Source: Desulfobacterales bacterium (GTDB lineage: Bacteria > Desulfobacterota > DSM-4660 > Desulfatiglandales > JALVZP01). Taken from it: a stretch of 6,467 bases of DNA. The stretch is from the NCBI GenBank assembly GCA_027037575.1, contig JALVZP010000302.1:1-6467 (forward strand), given 5' to 3'. Both the position numbers and the translations under genes were made by a program. Under the pieces are notes generated by a model. It was not told where the DNA came from. It was given only the letters and a program-made list of their open reading frames with translations, and did no database searches. Shown here piece after piece: positions 1 through 5,972 of the stretch (positions within the stretch are counted from its first letter, which is position 1; the number at the start of each line of letters is the position of its first letter).

Positions 1-6
1 AATATG

Positions 7-573
7 CTAAAAAGTGTCAAGGATTGAAAGGATATACCTTGATACCTTATCGGATCTCTTCTTCAATATCTCCCTTACCAATCCCCTTCTCTCTTCAGAG
101 ATCCTATTATATCCCCAGATACACCTCCTTGTGACCTCTTCAAGGCTATTTCTTTCTGCATAAAAGAGGAGATTCCTGTCAAAAAAGGAAAGGCTATCAG
201 CATCCCTTAATAGATCAGCCCTTTCTGTCCCACCTATTTCATGCATCTTTATAAGATCTGTAACATCTCTTATTACTTCTTCACATACCCTATGTCTTCT
301 CATTATCTGAGCTACAATTATGGCACTATTTTCTGCATGTGCCTTCTTGAATGACTCATAATCTGGATAATCTACTCTTTTTACCTTCCTTTCAGGTATT
401 GCCCTCTCTATGTCGTGGGTAAGACTTGCAAGCCTGAGATTCTTATCTGCCCCTGGATTGAGTTTTAATAGCCACTTAAGTGTATTCCTTGCATGAATAG
501 GATCTTCTGGAAGAGGAGAAGAGTCTATTATCCTCTTTGCATCCTTCCATACATACCTTATCCAGTCTCCCAT
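7..573 (-). CDS. HD-domain metal-dependent phosphohydrolase, candidate phospho-DIPP phosphatase
   Basis: A 188-residue soluble protein with no signal peptide or membrane segment. It shows an HD-superfamily ligand pattern: His27 (in PIHARN), the HD doublet His53-Asp54 (in LTHDIERA), His79, His94, His111 (in KMHEIGG) and an acidic RDAD at 123-126. HD proteins are mostly metal-dependent phosphomonoesterases or phosphodiesterases, often acting on nucleotides; which substrate this one uses cannot be read from sequence. The ATG lies inside the 3' end of the DIPP-phosphate synthase gene, overlapping it by 16 bp. AAGGT abuts the ATG, too close for a normal Shine-Dalgarno, so translation probably depends on coupling to the upstream gene. 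No other good start exists nearby. That tight link suggests (inference) a role in inositol-phosphate metabolism, possibly removing the terminal phosphate of phospho-DIPP. Alternatives are a nucleotide hydrolase or a housekeeping HD protein. The stop (TAG) lies 6 bp from the window edge, so the downstream context is unknown. The fold is fairly sure, the substrate is not. Confidence 0.8.
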   Translation of the reverse strand: MGDWIRYVWKDAKRIIDSSPLPEDPIHARNTLKWLLKLNPGADKNLRLASLTHDIERAIPERKVKRVDYPDYESFKKAHAENSAIIVAQIMRRHRVCEEVIRDVTDLIKMHEIGGTERADLLRDADSLSFFDRNLLFYAERNSLEEVTRRCIWGYNRISEERRGLVREILKKRSDKVSRYILSILDTF

Positions 574-1919
574 ACCTTTTTTTGATTTTGATAAATGATG
601 AGTATTCTTCTAATATTTTCTAAATTCATAAGAAGGGCCATAAAGAGAAGGGTAAGGAAGACCTGGTTTAGGATGGCACCAATGAATATAATCATAATCC
701 TTATATCCCTTCCTATCCTTATAGGCACTGATTTATTTACCTTTACAAATTCCTTTATCATAAACTGATCATATTTGTCTGCCATATAGCTGTTTACAAA
801 GGAGCCTATTATTGCCATAAACCCTGTAAAGAGCACAGGTAGTGATTTATGTGAGAGATATGCATATATGGTGAGTCCAAAGAGCAGAAAGCCATCAGAG
901 TATCTATCTAAGATAGCATCAAACCATGCACCAAATTTGGTAGATTGAAATTTCAATCTTGCTATCTCTCCATCACATCCATCAATTATAGAGGATATCT
1001 GAGCAAGTATTGCTCCAAGAAGGAGATACATATATTTTCCAAGAAAAAAGTTGAAAGAGGCAATAAGAGACATGAGAAAAGAGAAAAATGAGATCTTATT
1101 TGGGGTTATATCAGTATTGACAAGATACTTTGTAATCCTTAGAGAAAGCCTTCTGTTTAGATATTTAGAAACAGGTCCATCTGTATTCTTCTTGCTGATA
1201 TTTTCAATAAGAAAGGATTCTGCCTTCTTATATGCTTCATAATCATCTATATCTATCCAGAAGGAATCAGTCCCTGCATCAACAGCCCTTGCTATCCCTT
1301 TTTCTGCAAGAATCTTTACTGCTCCTGAAAGTGTTTCGTTCTTATTTCTCTGAATACTCTCCTCTATTGCAGAGAATATTATTGGAGTACACAGGAAAAA
1401 CCCCGTGTCATATCCATTATATCTTGGTATATTCTTCCCTATATCCCTTATCCTTCCATCCTCTACTAAGACCTTTGTTGCCTCAGATGGATTTGGCAAG
1501 AAAGGAGGATTTATCCTAAAATCAACACATAGAGAAATCTCTTCATTTCCTATATCAGATTCTAATAATCTTTTTACCAAGGATTCACTAAATATATGAT
1601 CTGACATGCAAAGAAGAAATTTATCTTCCTTTAATACATCTTTTGCCTTAAGAACAGAAACGGCATTTTCCCTTTGCCATTCTGGATTCTCTATAAAGTT
1701 TATATTCAAAGAATTCTCTTGAGAGAATCTCCTGAGGAAATCTTTTATCTGCTCTCCTTTATAGCCTATAACTACATAAAAGTCGTTAATACCACAATTT
1801 TTTAAAGTGAGAATGGATCTTTCTATTAAGGTGAGCCCAAGAAGTTTTACAAGAGGCTTAGGCTCCCCTACCTTTCTTAAGCGAGAACCTCTTCCTGCTG
1901 CTAAAATGAGACATTTCAT
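558..1919 (-). CDS. Bifunctional inositol-1-P cytidylyltransferase / CDP-inositol:inositol-1-P transferase (phospho-DIPP synthase)
   Basis: A 453-residue fusion. Residues 1-240 are a nucleotidyltransferase: LAAGRGSRL at 6-14, EPKPLVKL around Lys21, an ENAVS loop at 84-88, the metal-binding Asp107 in MSDH, and a second acidic cluster WIDIDD at 221-226. Residues about 250-440 are a CDP-alcohol phosphatidyltransferase domain with the complete signature (Asp313, Asp316-Gly317, Ala320-Arg321, Gly330, Asp334, Asp338) and several hydrophobic membrane segments (about 277-312, 343-378 and 408-432). In characterised thermophile fusions, the first domain makes CDP-inositol from CTP and L-myo-inositol-1-phosphate. 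The second transfers inositol phosphate to another inositol-1-phosphate, giving phospho-DIPP at the membrane. I chose the ATG at 1917-1919, eight codons inside the longest frame (which opens with TTG at 1941-1943). This ATG starts the LxLAAG core properly, lies one base after the ino1 stop and has GAGAAG six bases upstream. ino1 directly upstream supports DIPP synthesis. The acceptor could instead be a lipid, but the fusion argues for DIPP. Confidence 0.9.
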   Translation of the reverse strand: MKCLILAAGRGSRLRKVGEPKPLVKLLGLTLIERSILTLKNCGINDFYVVIGYKGEQIKDFLRRFSQENSLNINFIENPEWQRENAVSVLKAKDVLKEDKFLLCMSDHIFSESLVKRLLESDIGNEEISLCVDFRINPPFLPNPSEATKVLVEDGRIRDIGKNIPRYNGYDTGFFLCTPIIFSAIEESIQRNKNETLSGAVKILAEKGIARAVDAGTDSFWIDIDDYEAYKKAESFLIENISKKNTDGPVSKYLNRRLSLRITKYLVNTDITPNKISFFSFLMSLIASFNFFLGKYMYLLLGAILAQISSIIDGCDGEIARLKFQSTKFGAWFDAILDRYSDGFLLFGLTIYAYLSHKSLPVLFTGFMAIIGSFVNSYMADKYDQFMIKEFVKVNKSVPIRIGRDIRIMIIFIGAILNQVFLTLLFMALLMNLENIRRILIIYQNQKKVWETG

Positions 1920-1920
1920 A

Positions 1921-3033
1921 CTAATCTTCTCTCTTTCCAGCAATAAACTCCTCTACCATTCTGCATGCTTCATCATCTGTAAACTGCTTTGGCGGATGTT
2001 TCATAAAGAATGCAGATGCAGAATAGAGGACTCCACCTTTTCCTCTCTCCAATGCCAGCTTACAGCACCTTATTGCATCAATTACTACACCTGCTGAGTT
2101 GGGTGAATCTTCAACAGAAAGCTTTAGATCCAATTCAATGGGAATGTCTCCAAAAATCCTTCCTTCCATCCTGATATAGCAGATCTTGTTATCCTTTTGC
2201 CACGCAACCCAATCACTTGGTCCTATGTGTATATTTTCCGGATCCAAGCGTTCCTCACCAAGCTGTGACTGAACTGCTTCTGTCTTGGATATCTTCTTTG
2301 ACTTGAGTCTGCTTCTGTCAAGCATGTTCAGGAAGTCAGTATTTCCTCCAGTATTGAGCTGATATGTCCTGTCAAGCTTTACTCCCCTCTTCTTAAAAAG
2401 ATTTGTAAGGGTTCTATGAACTATTGTGGCACCAATCTGGGATTTTATATCATCTCCAATAATAGGAAGCCTCCTTTCTTCAAATCTCTTTGCCCATTCA
2501 GGATTACTTGCAATAAAGACAGGGATACAGTTTATAAAACCTACACCTGCTTCTAACGCACACTCTGCATAGAATCTTGTTGCCTCTTCAGATCCAACAG
2601 GAAGATAGTTCAGTAGTATCTCCGTTCCTGATTCCTTAAGTGCCTGGACGATCTCTTCTTTAGTTGGCTCTTTTTCATCTGCCAAAACAAAGGTGTATTT
2701 ATCTTCATAATTCCTCATATGAGGAGCAAACCCATCTAAAACCTTTCCCATCCTAACAATCACACCCTTTTTCTCCACATTTGGAAATATGGTCTTTGTG
2801 CAATTTGGAAGCTCAAATATTGCCTCCGCAATATCCTTTCCTACCTTTCTCTTGTCTATATCAAATGCACATACGACCTCCACATCTCCAGGAGTATATC
2901 CTCCAATATTCCAATGCATAAATCCTATGGCATCCTTTTCCCCTTTCTGCTTGTAATATTCTATTCCCTGAATAAGGGCGCTTGCACAGTTTCCAACTCC
3001 AACAATCCCAATTTTTACTTTTTTATCATCCAT
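1921..3033 (-). CDS. ino1: Myo-inositol-1-phosphate synthase
   Basis: A 370-residue NAD-dependent cytosolic enzyme that isomerises glucose 6-phosphate to L-myo-inositol 1-phosphate, the committed step of inositol synthesis. The N-terminal Rossmann segment has GVGNCASALIQG at 12-23. Family hallmarks follow: LNYLPVGSEEAT at 141-152, GDDIKSQIGAT at 193-203 with Lys197, NTGGN at 227-231, and the lysine-rich active-site stretch SRLKSKKISKTEA at 241-253 (Lys244, Lys247, Lys250). The length matches the short bacterial/archaeal class (about 360-390 aa) rather than the >500-aa eukaryotic enzymes. The ATG is preceded by a strong GGGAGGGG five bases upstream, embedded in the 3' end of the preceding small gene, whose TAA stop is one base away. 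The next gene begins one base after this stop. The product is the substrate of both active sites of that next enzyme, so the pair forms a complete route to phospho-DIPP. No truncation or missing key residue is apparent. Confidence 0.96.
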   Translation of the reverse strand: MDDKKVKIGIVGVGNCASALIQGIEYYKQKGEKDAIGFMHWNIGGYTPGDVEVVCAFDIDKRKVGKDIAEAIFELPNCTKTIFPNVEKKGVIVRMGKVLDGFAPHMRNYEDKYTFVLADEKEPTKEEIVQALKESGTEILLNYLPVGSEEATRFYAECALEAGVGFINCIPVFIASNPEWAKRFEERRLPIIGDDIKSQIGATIVHRTLTNLFKKRGVKLDRTYQLNTGGNTDFLNMLDRSRLKSKKISKTEAVQSQLGEERLDPENIHIGPSDWVAWQKDNKICYIRMEGRIFGDIPIELDLKLSVEDSPNSAGVVIDAIRCCKLALERGKGGVLYSASAFFMKHPPKQFTDDEACRMVEEFIAGKRED

Positions 3034-3034
3034 C

Positions 3035-3397
3035 TTATCCCCTCCCTGAATCGATATTTATTTTATCCCATTCTTTCAGGAGTCTTTCTAACCAATTATG
3101 AAAATCAAGATATTTTCCTGATCTGTAATCATAACAAAAACCCAAGATCTTTTTATTACCAGATTCTTCCTCTCTTTTAGCCTGTTCAAGAAGTATCTCC
3201 TTCACCTCTTCTTTTGAGTATCCAAGCTCCTGAGCAAGTTGTTTTACACCATAAGGATTTCTTCCTATCCCACCTGCCTGCCATATTGCCCTATGTGCAA
3301 TCTCTTTTATTTTATCTTCTGAAAGATTAGCTTTTTTAGCTAAAAATAAAGCTCTTATAAAATTTTTTCTTTCTATTTCTGTCTCTACCTCTCTCAT
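3035..3397 (-). CDS. Uncharacterised 120-aa protein with possible helix-turn-helix
   Basis: I do not recognise this family. The 120-residue product is charged, mostly helical by composition, with no signal peptide or membrane segment. A helical N-terminus rich in Lys/Glu (about 1-40) leads to WQAGGIGRNPYG at 39-50. A segment resembling a helix-turn-helix follows (51-69, VKQLAQELGYSKEEVKEIL), then a long acidic/basic helix to about residue 80 and an aromatic C-terminal part (ILGFCYDYRSGKYLDFHNW at 84-102). The coding call rests on its tight fit: the stop is one base from the ino1 ATG and the ino1 ribosome-binding site lies within its last codons. It also uses the same AGA/AGG and ATA codons as its neighbours. 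The ATG has no recognisable Shine-Dalgarno but sits just after promoter-like elements, so a leaderless or very short-leader mRNA is possible. Being first after the likely promoter, it could regulate the inositol genes (inference). An unrelated helical function is equally open. Confidence 0.75.
   Translation of the reverse strand: MREVETEIERKNFIRALFLAKKANLSEDKIKEIAHRAIWQAGGIGRNPYGVKQLAQELGYSKEEVKEILLEQAKREEESGNKKILGFCYDYRSGKYLDFHNWLERLLKEWDKINIDSGRG
3039..3046 (-). promoter_or_regulatory. Strong ribosome-binding site of ino1
   Basis: On the minus strand GGGAGGGG lies five bases before the ATG at 3031-3033, inside the final codons of the upstream 120-aa gene. It fixes the ino1 start and means the two genes must be translated from the same message. 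Confidence 0.8.
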
Positions 3398-3400
3398 TAA

Positions 3401-3428
3401 ACTATAATAACGAATTTTTTTTAGTCAA
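3401..3428 (-). promoter_or_regulatory. Putative internal sigma70-type promoter of the inositol block
   Basis: In the 54-bp gap after ahcY, reading the minus strand, TTGACT (3428-3423) is followed after 16 bases, which open with an A8 run, by TATAGT (3406-3401). Each hexamer differs from consensus by one base. An overlapping TATTAT (3409-3404) lies exactly six bases before the ATG at 3397, the spacing of TANNNT-type leaderless promoters. Either reading puts the transcription start at or next to the start codon. AT-rich DNA makes chance matches likely, so this is suggestive only. Confidence 0.5.
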
Positions 3429-3451
3429 TCCAAGCAGTTAACAACAATTTT

Positions 3452-4777
3452 TTAAGTGCCCATTTCCCATGATCTGAGATATCTTTCCTGTTCAGGTGTG
3501 AGGGTATCTATCTCTACTCCCATAGACTTGAGCTTTAAGGATGCGATTTCATTATCTACTTCTTGTGGGACGTCATATACCTTTTTTTCTAATTTCTTGT
3601 GGTTCTTTACAAGATACTCTGCACAGAGTGCCTGATTTGCAAAGCTCATATCCATTACACTTGAAGGATGTCCTTCTGCTGCAGCAAGATTTATAAGCCT
3701 TCCTTCACCTAAAAGATATAGCCTCCTGCCATCCTCAAGTTCAAATTCCTCAACGAATTCCCTTATCTTTCTGTTTTTTACAGCTATCTCTCTTAATCCT
3801 TTTATATCTATTTCCACATCAAAGTGACCAGAATTTGCGAGTATGGCACCATCTTTCATCTTTAAGAAATGCTCTTTTCTAATGACATTTATGTCTCCCG
3901 TTACTGTGCAGAAGATATCTCCGATAGCCGCTGCTTTAGAAATTGGCATCACTTCAAACCCATCCATAACTGCCTCAAGTGCCCTTAAGGGATTTACTTC
4001 ACAGACAATCACATGTGCACCCATTCCCCTTGCCCTGTTTGCAACTCCTCTCCCACACCATCCATATCCACATACCACAAATTTGCTTCCTGCAAGAAGC
4101 CTGTTTGTTGCCCTAAGTATCCCATCTATTGTGCTCTGACCCGTTCCATATCTATTGTCAAAGAGATGCTTTGTATTTGCATTATTTACTGCAATTACAG
4201 GAAACTGAAGGACCCCATCCCTTTCCATACTCTTAAGCCTTATTACTCCAGTAGTGGTCTCCTCCGTGCTTCCCATTATATTTGAGACAAGCTCCCTTCT
4301 TTCCTCTTCAGAGATAGATCTTCCCCAATCTACTATGCACTTTTCCAGATTTTCCCACTTTCCAAGTGCAATAAAGTGAATAGAACTTACAAGATCTGCT
4401 CCATCATCCATTGTTATGTGTGGCTTGTGTTTTAGTGCAGAAAGTATATGCTCATAGTATGTGGCATGATCTTCTCCCTTTATTGCAAAAACTGGTATCT
4501 CATCATCTACAACAAGTGATGCAGCCACATCATCCTGGGTAGAAAGGGGGTTTGATGCACAAAGCACAATACCTGCCCCTCCTGCCTTGAGTGTGCTTGC
4601 AAGCGCGGCTGTCTCTGTAGTAATATGGAGACATGCCGATATCCTTATACCTTTAAGAGGCTTTTCCTTTGAAAAACGCTCTTTTATATACCTTAGGACA
4701 GGCATACTCATAAATGCCCATTCCCTTCTGAGTCTCCCCTTCTCTGCTAAGTTAATATCCTTTATGTGATATTCCAT
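3452..4777 (-). CDS. ahcY: S-adenosylhomocysteine hydrolase (adenosylhomocysteinase)
   Basis: A 441-residue NAD-dependent cytosolic enzyme that reversibly splits S-adenosylhomocysteine into adenosine and homocysteine, relieving inhibition of methyltransferases. Visible residues match the family: His51 in LHITTET, STQDD at 79-83, Asp125 in MDDGADL, STEETTTG at 170-177 with Glu173, and NTKHLFDNRYGTG at 201-213 carrying Lys203 and Asp207. The NAD-binding loop GYGWCGRG is at 237-244, with NSGHFDVEI and GHPSSVMDMSFANQ further on. The NTKHLFDNRYGTGQS form and the absence of the C-terminal KPDHYRY-type tail resemble the archaeal/Thermotoga-type enzyme rather than the human or proteobacterial one. 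The ATG has a perfect AAGGAGG five bases upstream, formed partly by the metK stop codon. It follows metK by 10 bp, so SAM synthesis and SAH removal are co-expressed. Some archaeal relatives prefer S-inosylhomocysteine; that cannot be excluded here. Confidence 0.96.
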   Translation of the reverse strand: MEYHIKDINLAEKGRLRREWAFMSMPVLRYIKERFSKEKPLKGIRISACLHITTETAALASTLKAGGAGIVLCASNPLSTQDDVAASLVVDDEIPVFAIKGEDHATYYEHILSALKHKPHITMDDGADLVSSIHFIALGKWENLEKCIVDWGRSISEEERRELVSNIMGSTEETTTGVIRLKSMERDGVLQFPVIAVNNANTKHLFDNRYGTGQSTIDGILRATNRLLAGSKFVVCGYGWCGRGVANRARGMGAHVIVCEVNPLRALEAVMDGFEVMPISKAAAIGDIFCTVTGDINVIRKEHFLKMKDGAILANSGHFDVEIDIKGLREIAVKNRKIREFVEEFELEDGRRLYLLGEGRLINLAAAEGHPSSVMDMSFANQALCAEYLVKNHKKLEKKVYDVPQEVDNEIASLKLKSMGVEIDTLTPEQERYLRSWEMGT

Positions 4778-4782
4778 AAGCT

Positions 4783-4789
4783 CCTCCTT
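4783..4789 (-). promoter_or_regulatory. Ribosome-binding site of ahcY overlapping the metK stop
   Basis: The minus strand reads TAAGGAGGAGCTTATG: the metK TAA stop supplies the first bases of a consensus AAGGAGG, five bases before the ahcY ATG. This supports the chosen start and suggests translational coupling of the two genes. Confidence 0.85.
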
Positions 4790-5954
4790 ATTTTACTGCC
4801 CTCTTTAGATCATCTACTGCATCCAATCTTTCCCAGGTAAATTCAGGAAGCTCCCTTCCAAAATGTCCGTAGTTGGTAGTCTTTCTATAGATTGGTCTTC
4901 TTAGATCAAGCCTCTCTATAATGGCTGCAGGTCTAAAATCAAATAGTTTTTTTACTATCTCCAAAAGTTCTTTACTTGGTATAACCCCTGTTCCATAAGT
5001 GGTTACAGTCATAGAGATCGGCTCTGCCTTTCCAATAGTATATGCAACCTGAATCTCACATCTCTTTGCAAGACCTGCAGCAACGATATTTTTTGCCACA
5101 TAACGACACATATATGATGCGCTCCTGTCTACTTTTGTAGGATCCTTTCCTGAGAAACATCCTCCTCCGTGATATCCAAATCCGCCATATGTATCCATGA
5201 TAATCTTTCTCCCTGTAAGCCCACAGTCTGCCATTGGCCCACCTATGACGAATCTTCCTGTTGTGTTGATGTAATATTCTGTTTTCTCATCTATCATTTT
5301 AGAGGAAATGACCTTATGAATAACCTCTTCTATTATTGACTCCCTCAGTGTCTCATAGTCCACATCCGGTTCGTGCTGCGCTGCTATAACCACTGCCGTT
5401 ACTCTAACAGGTTTCCAATCCACATATTCTACAGTCACTTGGGATTTCCCGTCAGGTCTTAGCCATGGAAGCTTTCCTGATTTTCTTACATGAGCCAATC
5501 TCATAGTAAGCTGATGTGCAAGATATATGGGCATTGGCATATATACTTTTGTATCTGTGCATGCATACCCAAACATAAGGCCCTGATCACCTGCCCCCAT
5601 CTCTTTAAATAGTCCCTTTCCATTTACTCCAATAGCAATATCTGGAGACTGCCTGTCAATACTACATATTACTCCACATGTCTCCCAATCAAATCCCATA
5701 GAAGAATTAGTATATCCAATGTCTTTTATTGTCTCTCTTACCACTTCTGGGAAAGAGACGTATGCATTTGATGTAATTTCTCCTGCTATAAAGGCAAGAC
5801 CTGTAGTTACTAATGTCTCACATGCAACCCTTGCATATGGATCCTGCTCCAAGAATTTATCCAAGATATGATCAGATATTTGATCTGCTATCTTGTCTGG
5901 ATGTCCCTCTGTAACAGATTCTGATGTAAAAAGAAAATTACCTGAACTCCACAT
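4788..5954 (-). CDS. metK: S-adenosylmethionine synthetase (methionine adenosyltransferase)
   Basis: A 388-residue cytosolic enzyme making S-adenosylmethionine from methionine and ATP, with cleavage of the triphosphate. It is full length for the bacterial family (E. coli about 384). From memory of the E. coli enzyme, all main active-site residues are present: His18 and Asp20 in EGHPDK, Asp123 in GAGDQGLMFGYA (120-131), Lys170, Asp243, Arg249-Lys250 in GLTGRK, Lys270 in FSGKD, Lys274 and Asp276. One oddity is the phosphate loop, which reads HGGGCFSGKD with Cys266 where nearly all family members have Ala, preceded by Tyr261 where bacteria usually have Arg. The ATG at 5952-5954 has AAGGAGA six bases upstream. 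It lies 18 bp after panC and 10 bp before ahcY. No SAM riboswitch fits in the 18-bp gap, so any SAM-responsive control must lie upstream of panC or be absent. Confidence 0.98.
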   Translation of the reverse strand: MWSSGNFLFTSESVTEGHPDKIADQISDHILDKFLEQDPYARVACETLVTTGLAFIAGEITSNAYVSFPEVVRETIKDIGYTNSSMGFDWETCGVICSIDRQSPDIAIGVNGKGLFKEMGAGDQGLMFGYACTDTKVYMPMPIYLAHQLTMRLAHVRKSGKLPWLRPDGKSQVTVEYVDWKPVRVTAVVIAAQHEPDVDYETLRESIIEEVIHKVISSKMIDEKTEYYINTTGRFVIGGPMADCGLTGRKIIMDTYGGFGYHGGGCFSGKDPTKVDRSASYMCRYVAKNIVAAGLAKRCEIQVAYTIGKAEPISMTVTTYGTGVIPSKELLEIVKKLFDFRPAAIIERLDLRRPIYRKTTNYGHFGRELPEFTWERLDAVDDLKRAVK

Positions 5955-5960
5955 AATTCA

Positions 5961-5967
5961 TCTCCTT
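5961..5967 (-). promoter_or_regulatory. Ribosome-binding site of metK
   Basis: AAGGAGA on the minus strand sits six bases upstream of the metK ATG within the 18-bp panC-metK gap. It confirms the start, and the short gap leaves little room for a separate promoter or leader. Confidence 0.8.
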
Positions 5968-5972
5968 TTAAT

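Noticed and set aside
1051..1599. Plus-strand open frames antisense to the DIPP synthase gene
   Set aside because: They mirror the conserved coding frame on the other strand, resemble no protein family and lack ribosome-binding sites.
1920..1943. A TTG-started, eight-codon longer N-terminus for the DIPP-phosphate synthase
   Set aside because: The extension overlaps ino1 and precedes the usual first residues of the nucleotidyltransferase core. The internal ATG at 1917-1919 has a plausible ribosome-binding site and fits the family start.
3398..3451. A terminator after ahcY (A/T runs and GTTAAC in the gap)
   Set aside because: No GC-rich stem with adequate arms was found. GTTAAC is only a 6-bp palindrome, and the A8 run on the transcribed strand is not a U-tract.
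3843..4285. Plus-strand open frames antisense to ahcY
   Set aside because: They are low-complexity, Pro/Ser/His-rich shadows of a strongly conserved gene.
5955..5972. A SAM riboswitch upstream of metK
   Set aside because: The gap is only 18 bp and is occupied by the ribosome-binding site, far too short for any known SAM riboswitch.
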